This document shows positions 1 to 8,210 of a stretch of 64,000 nucleotides of DNA, in pieces. Each line of letters starts with the position of its first letter. Position 1 is the stretch's first letter. The position numbers and the translations under genes were made by a program. The stretch covers positions 48,120-112,119 of the forward strand of contig CAZRDM010000007.1 in NCBI GenBank assembly GCA_964598845.1, read 5' to 3'. The DNA comes from FEN-987 sp964598845. GTDB taxonomy: Archaea > Thermoproteota > Bathyarchaeia > 40CM-2-53-6. A model generated the notes under the pieces. That model did not search any database and was not told the DNA's origin. It saw nothing but the letters and a program-made list of their open reading frames with translations.

Positions 1-543
1 GGCCTGTTCATCGGTGATGCAGGTTGTGAGCCGAGACAGCTACCATCGTCTCGGGGGTTGTCATCAAGACAAGTCATGGAGCTAGTCTTAGAGAACTGCT
101 CGTCTGTTGACGGAGCCGTTGATTTCCTCCGCGATGCTCCAAAATTTGCCAACAGTGCGGGAACTTGCTATTTGGTTGTTGACAAGAAAGAAGCTGTCGT
201 GGTTGAAATGGGTTTGAGCAGATGTTGCCTGAGAGAATCTGAAGAAGGCACTCTGGTTGCGTCTGACAAGTTCCTAACCGCCGCTGCAGAAGAGATGAAG
301 CCTTCTGAACCAACAGCGCTTACCAAGTATAACCTCGCTATGCGACATCTTCGTGATAACAAGGGCGGAATAGACGAGGCAGTTCTGCAGCGTCTTCTTT
401 CAGACCATAGAATTCCTATTTGCGCCCATACCGAACCTTCCACATTGCGTTCCGTTGTCGCGAAAACGAACCAAAGCAAGATAATGGTGAGTGACGGCCA
501 GCCTTGTACCTCAATGTTTCACGAAGTCTGGATTCCAACATGA
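1..543 (+). CDS. C45-family peptidase / acyl-CoA:6-APA acyltransferase-like protein, C-terminal part
   Basis: The reading frame is open from the first base of the window, so the gene begins upstream and only about 180 C-terminal residues are visible. The fragment RGLSSRQVMELVLENC, followed by a run containing NSAGTCYLVVD and AVVVEMG, resembles the C-terminal half of the C45/acyl-CoA:6-aminopenicillanate acyltransferase family. These are Ntn-hydrolases that self-cleave before an N-terminal Cys and then hydrolyse or transfer acyl or peptide groups. The nucleophile Cys would lie outside the window, so activity cannot be judged. The internal TTG at 58 is not the real start, because family sequence continues upstream of it. 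The family call rests on pattern recognition only. Confidence 0.6.
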   Translation, partial: GLFIGDAGCEPRQLPSSRGLSSRQVMELVLENCSSVDGAVDFLRDAPKFANSAGTCYLVVDKKEAVVVEMGLSRCCLRESEEGTLVASDKFLTAAAEEMKPSEPTALTKYNLAMRHLRDNKGGIDEAVLQRLLSDHRIPICAHTEPSTLRSVVAKTNQSKIMVSDGQPCTSMFHEVWIPT

Positions 544-570
544 TAGCTCTTTGCTAGTTGTCAAGTGCAC

Positions 571-920
571 TCAGCGATTCTTGAACTCAATGGTCTCGTC
601 ATACGTTCCATTCCTCAGCCTAGTCTTGAGAAAGGCAAGGAAGCTGAATCCAGACTCAAAGACTCCCGTTCTCAGGCCGACGAAGATGCTGATGAATATA
701 ACCGCTCCAAGCGACCCCTTGTCGCATTCGCCCATGCATTGATCACCCTGCCCATCACCAAGTCAATGGCAACTTTGAGATCGATCGCGGCAACCCATAG
801 AGTTCCTCCAAACACGAGTGGAGTTGCGCATACGGGTCTTGTCTTCCCCCAGCAAAGAATGGCAAGAATACCCACCGTCATCATGCCGACCCCTGACACC
901 AACAAAACGGGATTTGTCAA
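571..920 (-). pseudogene. Frameshifted, truncated small membrane protein (YhfC-like intramembrane protease remnant?)
   Basis: Two overlapping minus-strand frames each encode half of a plausible membrane protein. Frame A (672-920) starts MTNPVLLVSGVGMM and has two hydrophobic segments, then ends in a low-quality tail. Frame B (571-735) carries SLGAVIFISIFVGL, then RTGVFESGFSFLAF and a basic end. Joining them near 690-710 gives one protein with three membrane segments. The GVFESG region resembles the GxFEE segment of the YhfC family, but the sequence stops where the conserved family histidines should follow. This looks like a decayed or misassembled gene; two real overlapping small genes are the alternative. 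The YhfC link is tentative. Confidence 0.4.
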
Positions 921-1020
921 GCCAATTCACCGGAGGAACCGTGGTCGTTATCGAGTATCTGAGAACGGATGAAACATGACTTAAGGACGATGGGCCTTAG
1001 TAAGGAAGTGTTTCAGACTG

Positions 1021-2079
1021 TTGTCCGACAGAATCAAGAACTTCATCAAATTGGATGTGCCTCTCACACACTCTCCAGCCCAGCTCTGCCATGTGGATAG
1101 TCTCTCGATGGTTTTGAAGTACATGGGAGACGAATACGAGCCTTGGTATATCGGTGGAACATCAGGTCGCTTCTTCGGATTCGGTTATTACCCAACGAAC
1201 GAGCGCGTAAGAATCGGTCTCGGGTCCTACCCTCTGAAAGCTCTACTCACCTTCCTTCGGGAACATCGTTACGCTTTCAGATTTGACGAGGGGAGAACAT
1301 GGAAGGATGCCTTTGTCTCTCTGAAGAAGTACTTGGTCAACGGGACACCGGTCCTGGTGATTAGTCACATGGGTTGGCTTTCCTACAACAAAGAGTATGA
1401 AATGTTCCGCACCATGGGTGGCGTCGTTGATCATTACGTGGTGATCACCGGTTTCATGGATGATGAACTCGTCTACGTGAATGATCCCAATCCAGACACC
1501 CCCATGAAGAATGCACGATTGCCTCTTGAGGATTTCAGGATTGGCTGGGGTGAGAAGTTACTGAAACTCCAAGGACTGAGATGCCCAATGTTAGTCGTGA
1601 GGAGAAGAGAACGGAGCCCAGAAACTAAGCGGATATTAGTCAAGGCGCTTCGGCGAGCACTGAGGCTGATGAAGACTGATAGAGGCTCGATGGGGCTTGC
1701 TGGCATGAGAAGAGCAAGCGAGGAAATACCGGAGCTTCTTCGAAAGGACGCAGTTTCGATGAAGAATTCCCTTAGTGAGTTTGCCTTCTTCACCTTCAGA
1801 GTAGCCGCGACGGAAGCCAATTTCGCAAGCAGATTCATGGACTACGTAGCTAGGGAGTTGGCCATTCCGCAGCTAGAGTACTCTGCCTCGAAGTTGCTCG
1901 TTGCATCCGAATTCTTTGCACGATTGAGAGAGCTTTTCATGGATGCCTCGCGGGGGCAAGTCATGACAGGCGACATCGCCAATGCGGTCAAAACTCTCTT
2001 GGTTGGGGCCTGGCAGGCGGAAACAGAGTGTTTCGCCAACTTGGATAAGATAACTCGCGAGAGATTACCAGCGTTATAG
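1021..2079 (+). CDS. BtrH N-terminal / C39-like papain-fold protein
   Basis: This is a 352-residue cytoplasmic protein. The N-terminal half resembles the butirosin-biosynthesis BtrH N-terminal domain and C39-like papain folds: QLCHVDSLSMVLKYMG near residues 22-37 would hold the Cys, VVDHYVVITGF near 139-149 the His, and VYVNDP near 155-160 the Asn/Asp. BtrH transfers an acyl group from a carrier protein to an aminoglycoside; related proteins may be peptidases or acyltransferases. The C-terminal half is helical and Arg-rich with no family I recognise. The TTG start at 1021 is preceded by a purine-rich GTAAGGAAG. The substrate is unknown and no carrier protein lies nearby. Confidence 0.6.
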   Translation: MSDRIKNFIKLDVPLTHSPAQLCHVDSLSMVLKYMGDEYEPWYIGGTSGRFFGFGYYPTNERVRIGLGSYPLKALLTFLREHRYAFRFDEGRTWKDAFVSLKKYLVNGTPVLVISHMGWLSYNKEYEMFRTMGGVVDHYVVITGFMDDELVYVNDPNPDTPMKNARLPLEDFRIGWGEKLLKLQGLRCPMLVVRRRERSPETKRILVKALRRALRLMKTDRGSMGLAGMRRASEEIPELLRKDAVSMKNSLSEFAFFTFRVAATEANFASRFMDYVARELAIPQLEYSASKLLVASEFFARLRELFMDASRGQVMTGDIANAVKTLLVGAWQAETECFANLDKITRERLPAL

Positions 2080-2183
2080 TAGGTTTCCGGCGAGTTGAGG
2101 TTGCCATAGATTCAGTGGGCCAATAAGAAGAAGATGGATTTGCTACATTGATGTTTGGCTCGCATACCGTTGAGTCTAGCGAA

Positions 2184-2471
2184 CTAGTCAGGATAGGCTG
2201 GTGGTGCCATAAGAACTTGGGCGGAGAATAGGACAATAGAAATGATGAGTGTAAGAATACCAGCAGAGAACGCCACGACCATTGCCTTTTTCAAGGTTGG
2301 TCTCGGCCCAACCTCAGAGTAGAGTAGCATCGCAGCCAAAAGCGTAGCCAGCAAAGATACGTTTGCAGCAGTAACCGTGACTACCACGAATGGCCTTAGC
2401 GATCTGGATATTAACGGCGTAATGGCAGCGAGGGTCCATGCGCCACTAACGAAAAGCATCAAAAGCGACAT
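2184..2471 (-). CDS. Small membrane protein of unknown function
   Basis: A 95-residue protein with three hydrophobic segments: about residues 3-22 (LLMLFVSGAWTLAAITPLI), 27-50 (PFVVVTVTAANVSLLATL) and 65-88 (VVAFSAGILTLIISIVLF). Loops are short, with basic residues between segments two and three. I do not recognise a family. Codon usage and the regular hydrophobic pattern make it a believable gene, but no functional partner is apparent. It lies about 50 bases downstream of the flavodoxin gene in the same direction and could be cotranscribed. Confidence 0.45.
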   Translation of the reverse strand: MSLLMLFVSGAWTLAAITPLISRSLRPFVVVTVTAANVSLLATLLAAMLLYSEVGPRPTLKKAMVVAFSAGILTLIISIVLFSAQVLMAPPAYPD

Positions 2472-2521
2472 GAGAACTAGCCAGACTGAAGGTTTCTGTT
2501 AGCTCATGAGTTCGTCACATT

Positions 2522-2983
2522 TCACTTCGCGATGATCTTCTCCGCGATCGACTTCCCGTAATTGGTGCACTTTGAGATTTCGTTTGCAATGAGCGGCCCT
2601 TCCCCCGCACCTGACGGAAGGAGGACAGGGAGCCCTTCTGTAACTATCTTCATTCCATAACTCTTCATAAATTTCTCGAGTATACTCAGTCCACCGATCG
2701 GTTCGTCCTCGTAGCGTGTATCGAATGCTGCCCCTTTCTTCTCCCTCAAGTTGACTTGCCTGAGGGATTCCATGAATCGTTTGACACCGTCCGGCACGTC
2801 CTCCATGTGTGTAGGCGTTCCAAAGATTATCGCGTCGAAAGCTTTCAGGTCATCCGTCCTTATCTCAATAATCCTCTTGCATTCGGTTTCAATGCCTCCG
2901 GACATCAAGCCGTCACGTATCGCTTTTGCTGCTCTCTCTGTGTTGCCGTATAGTGTGTGGTAAACAACTAACGCTCGCGCCAT
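2522..2983 (-). CDS. Flavodoxin-domain protein
   Basis: A 153-residue single-domain flavodoxin, probably a soluble FMN electron carrier or FMN-dependent oxidoreductase. The N-terminal ARALVVYHTLYGNTERAAKAI holds the phosphate-binding loop (TLYGNT) that grips FMN. DAIIFGTPTHMEDVPDGVKRF near residue 60 matches the family's second flavin loop. I chose the ATG at 2983, which directly precedes the first beta strand; starting further upstream would add an unlikely MQAYVRMRVEIR stretch. The truncated GYD gene upstream has the same orientation. The partner redox enzyme is not identifiable. Confidence 0.75.
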   Translation of the reverse strand: MARALVVYHTLYGNTERAAKAIRDGLMSGGIETECKRIIEIRTDDLKAFDAIIFGTPTHMEDVPDGVKRFMESLRQVNLREKKGAAFDTRYEDEPIGGLSILEKFMKSYGMKIVTEGLPVLLPSGAGEGPLIANEISKCTNYGKSIAEKIIAK

Positions 2984-3033
2984 TCGGATCTCTACCCGCA
3001 TTCTAACGTATGCTTGCATAATCTTAGTTTTTG

Positions 3034-3228
3034 CTAGTCGCTGTCCCCCTTTGGCGGTGCTAGGTTTGCAGAGTCATGTCGCTCCCGAGAACATGGATCC
3101 TTTCTTTCTTTGATCTTTCCACCCACCGACTCGACAGCCTTTCTAGCTTGCTCAAGACCTTCCAGATGCTTCTTTATCTCCATCGCACCCTCACGTCTGA
3201 AACGTCCAAGCGAGATGTACACAGGCAC
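3034..3228 (-). pseudogene. GYD-domain protein, truncated
   Basis: The first 45 residues (VPVYISLGRF, then EIKKHLEGLEQARKAVESVGGKIKE) match the first half of GYD-domain proteins, small proteins of about 90-100 residues. Where the family continues with the diagnostic tyrosine-rich GEYD segment, this sequence becomes hydrophilic (RKDPCSRERHDSANL) and ends at 64 residues. None of the three frames restores the missing half downstream. A strong AGGAGGTG site lies just ahead of the GTG at 3228, so the 5' end is intact. I read it as a 3'-truncated gene, though a divergent short form is possible. Confidence 0.5.
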
Positions 3229-3243
3229 CTCTTTCACCTCCTT

Positions 3244-3417
3244 CTAGACTCGAAGAGCCAAAAGGCGATCGCCGATAGAATCTCCGAAATCAGGGCAACC
3301 CGGGATTGCTTTTTTATCCCGATCAAGCAAGGGGGTTACAGAGCTCGAAGTCTGGTTAGCTCTAAGGCCACCTCCGATAGCTACGGACCGTTTGCTTCCC
3401 TCCTCTACGGCGCGCAT
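3244..3417 (-). CDS. Possible small protein or gene fragment between nikR and the GYD remnant
   Basis: Minus-strand frame opening at ATG 3417 and encoding 57 residues: MRAVEEGSKRSVAIGGGLRAN, ending in GDSIGDRLLALRV. The same frame is open further upstream to just after the nikR stop (KTFGISKELI precedes the ATG), so the coding-like stretch is longer than the ATG implies and may be the tail of a larger lost gene. Composition looks protein-like. I do not recognise a family and assign no function. Confidence 0.25.
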   Translation of the reverse strand: MRAVEEGSKRSVAIGGGLRANQTSSSVTPLLDRDKKAIPGCPDFGDSIGDRLLALRV

Positions 3418-3480
3418 TATCAGTTCTTTTGAAATACCAAACGTCTTGCAGGAGGCCTTCGATAGCCACGTGTTAAGCGG

Positions 3481-3888
3481 TCAAGCTTCAACTATGGATA
3501 GTTTGAGTTGAGTGACACCGCGCGTCTTCATGAGTTTCCGAGCGAGTTCCTGAACTCTCGCCGTCTTGCCTTTAACTGAGACGATCTCCAGACAACGAGA
3601 TTTGTCAAGGTGGATATGTCCACTCGAGTTAACTACGTCTCTGTATTCATGTTGAATGTGTGTCAGAACTTCCTGCAATCCGTGAGGTCGGTGATCATAC
3701 GTGAGCAGAATTGCGCCAACGCCCATCTTTTCCTTCTCTGCAGTCCATGTATATTCCGCTATGAAATTCGTTATGGCAACTTGCAGTGCCTTCGACCGAT
3801 CCCGATAACCGATCTTCCTCGCGATATCATCAAAACGCCTCAGCAGGCTCGCCGAAACTGAAAAGCTTGTTCTCTCTACTCCCCGCAT
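3481..3888 (-). CDS. nikR: NikR-type nickel-responsive ribbon-helix-helix repressor
   Basis: A 135-residue CopG/NikR-family regulator. The N-terminal ribbon-helix-helix (ERTSFSVSASLLRRFDDIA, then YRDRSKALQVAITNFI) binds DNA as a dimer. The C-terminal ACT-like domain keeps the known nickel ligands: His in IQHEY, the HIH pair in GHIHLD, and Cys in SRCLEIV. This is the full set for square-planar Ni(II) in characterised NikR. ATG 3888 follows GAGGTGG; a GTG three codons earlier is the alternative. It is divergently transcribed from an ECF transporter S-component, whose promoter region carries a 21-bp-spaced repeat, so regulation of metal uptake is likely. Confidence 0.88.
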   Translation of the reverse strand: MRGVERTSFSVSASLLRRFDDIARKIGYRDRSKALQVAITNFIAEYTWTAEKEKMGVGAILLTYDHRPHGLQEVLTHIQHEYRDVVNSSGHIHLDKSRCLEIVSVKGKTARVQELARKLMKTRGVTQLKLSIVEA

Positions 3889-3972
3889 CCATCCCACCTC
3901 AACTCAAACCTACATTTCTGACCTATTTCGCATCTCCGGAATCCTTTCAGCGGTTTTAAAAGAAGGGAAATG

Positions 3973-4002
3973 GGTATTACTCGCCCTGAGTTTGGTATTA
4001 CT
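3973..4002. promoter_or_regulatory. Direct repeat GGTATTACT x2, candidate NikR operator
   Basis: GGTATTACT occurs at 3973-3981 and again at 3994-4002, start to start 21 bp, which is two helical turns. The second copy ends one base before the ATG at 4003. A TATA-like TTTTAAAA lies about 45 bases upstream of that ATG, so the repeats sit at or just downstream of the expected transcription start, where a bound repressor could block. Assignment to NikR is inference from the divergent neighbour. Confidence 0.45.
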
Positions 4003-4494
4003 ATGATTTCCAGCAAACTGGTGGCCTTCACTTCGGTTACTTCCGCCCTGACAGTTCTGCTTAGTTTTGTGACGATTCCGTTCTTGATGGGTGTGCGAAT
4101 TCATTTCTTCCAGCTGGGGATAATGGTTGCTGGGGTTGTCGGGGGACCAGTTTCAGGTCTGGTGACTGGGGCACTTGGGGGTCTCTACGTAGCTTCACTA
4201 AGATCTGACCCTACAATTGTCGTCGGCAATGGTTTACTGGGATTGTTCACGGGACTTCTCGCTCGCAAAGTAAGGCCTGCCCTTGCTGCCATCGGGGCAT
4301 GGGGACTGGTGCAAGCACCTTGGATATATCTGACTGGCACCTTCGTTTTCCAAGTTCCTCCAACTCTCATGCAACTGGTTCTCGTGCTTCTTACAATAGA
4401 GGATACCGTCTGCGCGATGCTTGCTGATGTTCTTTCAAATTACTTCCATCTCCGCGATCTCGTAATAGGCAGACAGCAGGTTGCACAAGGCTAG
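4003..4494 (+). CDS. ECF transporter S-component-like membrane protein
   Basis: A 163-residue, highly hydrophobic protein with five to six membrane segments and no ATPase motifs. IHFFQLGIMVAGVVGGPVSG, then TGALGGLYVA and TIVVGNGLLGLFTGLLARK, are typical of substrate-binding S-components of energy-coupling factor importers, which capture a vitamin or metal and hand it to a shared EcfAAT module. That module is not in the window. The divergent nikR gene suggests a nickel or cobalt substrate, but this is context only. ATG 4003 is preferred over ATG 3970 because the regulatory repeat lies between them and the hydrophobic core starts soon after 4003. Confidence 0.65.
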   Translation: MISSKLVAFTSVTSALTVLLSFVTIPFLMGVRIHFFQLGIMVAGVVGGPVSGLVTGALGGLYVASLRSDPTIVVGNGLLGLFTGLLARKVRPALAAIGAWGLVQAPWIYLTGTFVFQVPPTLMQLVLVLLTIEDTVCAMLADVLSNYFHLRDLVIGRQQVAQG

Positions 4495-4535
4495 AGTAGT
4501 CAACTTCTCATCCCATGCCGTTACCTAGTGTCGTA

Positions 4536-4557
4536 AGATCTCGGGCTTTCGAGATCT
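4536..4557. terminator. Hairpin between convergent genes
   Basis: AGATCTCG and CGAGATCT form a perfect 8-bp stem with a GGCTTT loop, placed 40 bases after the S-component stop and 150 bases before the end of the convergent methyltransferase gene. Position suggests a 3'-end or termination element. No T-run follows directly, so its role is uncertain. Nothing else gene-like was seen in 4495-4705. Confidence 0.4.
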
Positions 4558-4705
4558 CGTACCGAAGTCAACAATCCACCTCAGCAGAAGGAGTGCAAAA
4601 GAAGTTTCAAACCAAGCAGTGACTCACTGTACATTCTAGGTCTCCATCACCATGTTCTTAGTTCGCTTCTTCTGTATGCCCAAGCTCGTGATTTCTTGAG
4701 GAGAA

Positions 4706-5527
4706 TCATGAACCCTTGCGTGCTTTGATGATGATCCAGCATGGTACTTTCTTCATGAACTCATAGAGTCGGCGAGCTTGTCGGCTTCTCGAAATGTCCT
4801 CTCGATCTAAGGGATGCAAATCATTCTCTTTCAGTCTCTCAAGCTCAAGGTATCGCTCAATAGCAAATCCGTTCTTCAATAGGGCATCAAAATAGTCCTG
4901 CAAGGTCCTGTAGTAAGAGTACATTCTAACCGTTGAACCATCAGGCAGTTTTTCAGTCCACCGGACAACTCTTCGCTTGAAGTAATCTCCAATCACAATC
5001 GCGGTGTTTTTCCCTCGAATACTAACAAGTTTCCCCTCGAATAATGGATGAGTCATGCTAAAAGTGAAGAAACCGCCATCGACAAGAACTCTATTCACTT
5101 CGGCTACTGTCGTATCGAAACCTAGAGTATAATGCAAGGAGATAGCGGTCATCACTATGTCGAATGTCTCATCTCTAAAGGGTAGATTTTCCATACTAGC
5201 AACCAACAGATTCACCCCTGCGTCTTCGTGTCTCGCAAGTCTCTTCGCGTACAGTATCTGCTTTGTCGATACATCGATTCCGGAGGCGTCCGCTCCCCAT
5301 TTCCAAAGTGCGATAGAATTTTGAGCACCTCCGCAGCCGATTTCGAGAATCCTCTTCCCCCTCACATCGCCTAGCACTCGGCACCGAGTTTCACTTGGGA
5401 CAAATTCCCCCCAGTATACGTCATCGGTAGGAATTCTCATCCTTCGCTGGTAGTCCTCAGAGATTTTATCCCAGCTCCGTTTCAAAGAAGAAGACAATTT
5501 GCTAACCTGAGTAGTGTAGCCGTTCAA
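4706..5527 (-). CDS. Class I SAM-dependent methyltransferase
   Basis: A 273-residue Methyltransf_11-type enzyme. Motif I is RILEIGCGGAQNSIALWKWG near residue 77, the acidic end of the next strand is SGIDVS, and the post-motif region LPFRDETFDIVMTAISLHY holds the strand IV segment. After the Rossmann core an extension of about 110 residues includes LPDGSTVRMYSYYRTLQDYF, presumably a substrate cap as in small-molecule methyltransferases of the UbiE/Coq5-like group. Substrate unknown. It is monocistronic, transcribed from 5527 towards a convergent hairpin. The start is uncertain within a few codons. Confidence 0.78.
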   Translation of the reverse strand: MNGYTTQVSKLSSSLKRSWDKISEDYQRRMRIPTDDVYWGEFVPSETRCRVLGDVRGKRILEIGCGGAQNSIALWKWGADASGIDVSTKQILYAKRLARHEDAGVNLLVASMENLPFRDETFDIVMTAISLHYTLGFDTTVAEVNRVLVDGGFFTFSMTHPLFEGKLVSIRGKNTAIVIGDYFKRRVVRWTEKLPDGSTVRMYSYYRTLQDYFDALLKNGFAIERYLELERLKENDLHPLDREDISRSRQARRLYEFMKKVPCWIIIKARKGS

Positions 5528-5662
5528 CCGAATAGCTATTACCCGAGGTTGGGGTCAGGTATCGCTACTATTTGTGGGCTTGCGTTCCGGGGAGTCATTC
5601 GGTCGAAGAGGACTCCCTCGGTTTGGCCAATCGTCAATGGAGGCGGTTGGTTCTGAGCAGAC

Positions 5663-6694
5663 TTATTTCTGGTCCAGCAAGCTTCGAATCCTCTGCACGA
5701 ACTCTGAGCTCTCTCCTTCAACCGCCTGTAAATCTATCTCTTCAGGGGACCGTACGCCGACACCCAGCTCTGCGGCCCTCGCGATCTGTTCTTGCTCGAA
5801 TACCTTGCCGGCAGATACTTGTGGCGTGGTTCCAAACATCCGTAGGATGGCCACACCAACGGCGTCAACTGCCACTCTGTCGTTCCCCGCGATCATTGCA
5901 CTTGGGCTGACAATTTTCCCGGAGGCAGGCCCGCCGCTGACGAAGGCCTGGATTCCGTCCATGATTATCAGGTCGGTCCTGTATGCTTGGTTGATCTCAG
6001 CTATCAGGAGTCGGTGGTCAGGAGAGGAGTGGAGTTCCTGCATGTAGTTGTAGCTGTAGTCCGGAAACGGAGGAAATCTAGTGACGAGACCCACCGAATT
6101 CTTGAGAGACATTGTGAAGTGCCCTCCATAAGCATGAGTCTTCAGGCAACAGGTCTGCACAACCCTATCCGCATCGCGAAAGGTCTTAGCGATGAGGAAG
6201 CCTCTCTTCCAGTGGGAACCTTCAGGATTGACGTGAACAAGTTCACCGTCTGTTAGATCATCAATGACCACGACTTTGAATCCCAGTTTTCGTGAAAGCT
6301 CAAAGACGCCGCGGCTTTCAAGTACATCCCTAGTCGACCCCATGCCACTACGCTCGGCCAACGTGATCTCCCTAGTGCCTGCATCCTTCAGCGCTGTCAC
6401 CAAGGATGAGAGGGTGTCTAGATGAGTTGATGCGGGGAATTCATCAGCGCTGTTGAAGTTAGCCTTGAGCGCGACGCTCTTGCCCGCGAAGGTCTTCAGA
6501 TCAAAGTTTGAGAGAAGAGTTCTGACACCGAGCGCCCTGTCCTCAGTCTTGGTGAGGAAAACTTTGGTGCGCTGGACAGTAGGGATCTGTGGTGCCTCTC
6601 TTCTTGTAAAAATGTACCCCGCCGAGGCCAACGCCAACCCGGCACCTATCAATGTGGATACTTTAATGAAATCTCGGCGGCTGACTTTCTTCAT
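5663..6694 (-). CDS. Tat-exported DUF362 protein
   Basis: A 343-residue protein. The N-terminus MKKVSRRDFIKVSTLIGAGLA is a textbook twin-arginine signal (SRRDFIK followed by a hydrophobic core), so it is probably exported folded and perhaps anchored. The body is a DUF362 domain: VALKANFNSADEFPASTHLD, then ERSGMGSTRDVLESRGV and TCCLKTHAYGGHFTMSLKN, the conserved Lys/His-rich core. In many DUF362 proteins a ferredoxin domain follows; none is present here. Function is unknown for the family. Its own promoter is visible: TTTAAA at 6722-6727 lies 28 bases before the ATG, implying a leaderless transcript. Confidence 0.78.
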   Translation of the reverse strand: MKKVSRRDFIKVSTLIGAGLALASAGYIFTRREAPQIPTVQRTKVFLTKTEDRALGVRTLLSNFDLKTFAGKSVALKANFNSADEFPASTHLDTLSSLVTALKDAGTREITLAERSGMGSTRDVLESRGVFELSRKLGFKVVVIDDLTDGELVHVNPEGSHWKRGFLIAKTFRDADRVVQTCCLKTHAYGGHFTMSLKNSVGLVTRFPPFPDYSYNYMQELHSSPDHRLLIAEINQAYRTDLIIMDGIQAFVSGGPASGKIVSPSAMIAGNDRVAVDAVGVAILRMFGTTPQVSAGKVFEQEQIARAAELGVGVRSPEEIDLQAVEGESSEFVQRIRSLLDQK

Positions 6695-6721
6695 ATATCA
6701 ACCGATCTTGTCGGCTCGACA

Positions 6722-6727
6722 TTTAAA
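6722..6727 (-). promoter_or_regulatory. TATA box of the DUF362 gene
   Basis: TTTAAA on the minus strand lies about 28 bases upstream of ATG 6694. That spacing places transcription initiation at or next to the start codon. Confidence 0.5.
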
Positions 6728-6849
6728 GTCAAAGTATATCGTGTACGTAGGGTTCGGCTAGACTCACGCTGTCATGCGTCTGAGGATCTACTCATACCCA
6801 ATTGGTCTTTGTCAGGGACAAGACACATAAGTCAACCCTCACAGTGCAC

Positions 6850-7368
6850 TTACTTCTCCGTGACTGCTGTTACCATCCTAGCAGAATTTGCTTTTTCCAG
6901 ATCGCGTGCAAGAATGACCTTATCGATTCCAGGTCGGAAGAAGTTGGGAATCCTTCCACATACCGTCATTCCATGCTTGCGATAGAGGCAAATTGCGACC
7001 TCGTTGTCGTGTGCTGTATCCGTATGAAAGACGCGCCCACCTTTCTCCTTCGCCCAAGCAAGGCTCTTCTCCATCAAGACTGAGCCGACACCCTGACCGT
7101 GGAACTTTGGGTTGACGATCAAGTAGTCTAGGTAAGCTACTGCGAACCAAGCGTCGAAGAGCACGACTGCGATGCCTGCAACCTCGCCATTCATTACAGC
7201 AACGAATACACCGTCAGGTTGATCTCTTAGGCTCTCTGCGATTATCTGGTCTGCATCGTATGCATGCCCTGTCGGGCTTGGCATCTGTGCTAGGATCTCG
7301 CGTACTCGCGGCAGATCATCGCGCAGGTAGTTGCGCACCGTAATTGTCGTTCTTCCCCCGCTATTCAA
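6850..7368 (-). CDS. GNAT-family N-acetyltransferase
   Basis: A 172-residue GNAT enzyme. The acetyl-CoA binding motif A is LIVNPKFHGQGVGSVLMEKS near residues 92-111 (Q/R-x-x-G-x-G/A form), followed by the motif B region NEVAICLYRKHGM. The substrate is not evident; RimI-like protein acetylation or small-molecule acetylation are both possible. TTG 7368 lies two bases after the stop of the upstream ABC permease, so it is the last gene of the exporter operon. That pairing would fit detoxification or self-protection, but this is inference. Confidence 0.75.
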   Translation of the reverse strand: MNSGGRTTITVRNYLRDDLPRVREILAQMPSPTGHAYDADQIIAESLRDQPDGVFVAVMNGEVAGIAVVLFDAWFAVAYLDYLIVNPKFHGQGVGSVLMEKSLAWAKEKGGRVFHTDTAHDNEVAICLYRKHGMTVCGRIPNFFRPGIDKVILARDLEKANSARMVTAVTEK

Positions 7369-7370
7369 GC

Positions 7371-8204
7371 CTAGTAGACACTGTACTTTCCAGTCTTCTT
7401 GAGATCTCGTTCAGTGAACCTCAGCGATGCGATCCCTACTAATATGTAGACTACGGCAAGAATCGTCAACGCCGTGATGTCCTTCGCAAGAAAACTTGGT
7501 TCCGTTCCCTTGGTGAGGGCGGCACGGACTATCGTGTTACCGTAGGTGAGTGGTATCATGGCTGAGGCAGCTTGAGCCCAGTTTGGGAGTAGGCTGATCG
7601 GACAGATCACGCCCCCAAACGCGTAGAAGAGCAGGATTAGAGTGTTGGATGTATTCGTTCTGTCCCTGAAGTAAAGCGTGAACGTATTGATGAAGAGAGC
7701 AAAGCCGTACATCGCCACGAGCGTAAGAATGAAACCGATGCCAAATGCACCCATGTTGATTTTGCCAAAGCGCAGGCCGAATGGAACGCTTATAAGTAGT
7801 AAGAAAACGAAGTCTATTGTCGCGCTGAAGATTCCAGATAGTATGTGGCCTGCCATCAGCAGAAATCGGTTTACGGGCGTCAGGAGCACAGCTTCTAGCA
7901 CTCCTTGCCTCATCTCCCAGTAGCTTACCCTACCAACCGCGAATGCGGTGCTGAACGTGTAAATGTAAAGCGCGTTCCCTATCGCAACGAACGTAATGTA
8001 GTCCGATGTGCCCGTTGCCGATTTGAAGAGTGTTCCTAGATATCCGCCAAAGAGCTTCTCGTACAGTAGATAGGCCGAAGCAAGCGTTGTAATCGGCCAG
8101 AAGAATCTCAGTGCGAAGCGACCTATGGCCCATACTCGGTAGGTTTGTATGATGTCCTTCCATGCTGTCGAGATGAGAGCCCTGAAGTAGGTCGGCAAGA
8201 TCAT
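7371..8204 (-). CDS. ABC-2 type transporter permease (second permease)
   Basis: A 277-residue membrane protein with about six segments. The ABC-2 signature region is SYWEMRQGVLEAVLLTPVNR near residues 94-113, and FGGVICPISLLPNWAQAASAM with LTYGNTIVRAAL near 215-245 is the typical late loop and re-entrant segment. It is the third gene of an ATPase-permease-permease-GNAT operon and starts six bases after the stop of the first permease. The two permeases are related but clearly different, so the exporter is probably a heterodimer of the DrrAB/NodJ-like class, moving a drug, lipid or polysaccharide outward. Confidence 0.8.
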   Translation of the reverse strand: MILPTYFRALISTAWKDIIQTYRVWAIGRFALRFFWPITTLASAYLLYEKLFGGYLGTLFKSATGTSDYITFVAIGNALYIYTFSTAFAVGRVSYWEMRQGVLEAVLLTPVNRFLLMAGHILSGIFSATIDFVFLLLISVPFGLRFGKINMGAFGIGFILTLVAMYGFALFINTFTLYFRDRTNTSNTLILLFYAFGGVICPISLLPNWAQAASAMIPLTYGNTIVRAALTKGTEPSFLAKDITALTILAVVYILVGIASLRFTERDLKKTGKYSVY

Positions 8205-8210
8205 AGTCCC

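Noticed and set aside
565..972. Plus-strand frame of 135 codons
   Set aside because: It lies opposite the membrane-protein halves, has a composition typical of an antisense shadow and no recognisable domain.
3076..3432. Plus-strand frame of 118 codons
   Set aside because: It is the complement of the GYD remnant and adjoining minus-strand fragment, both of which look more protein-like.
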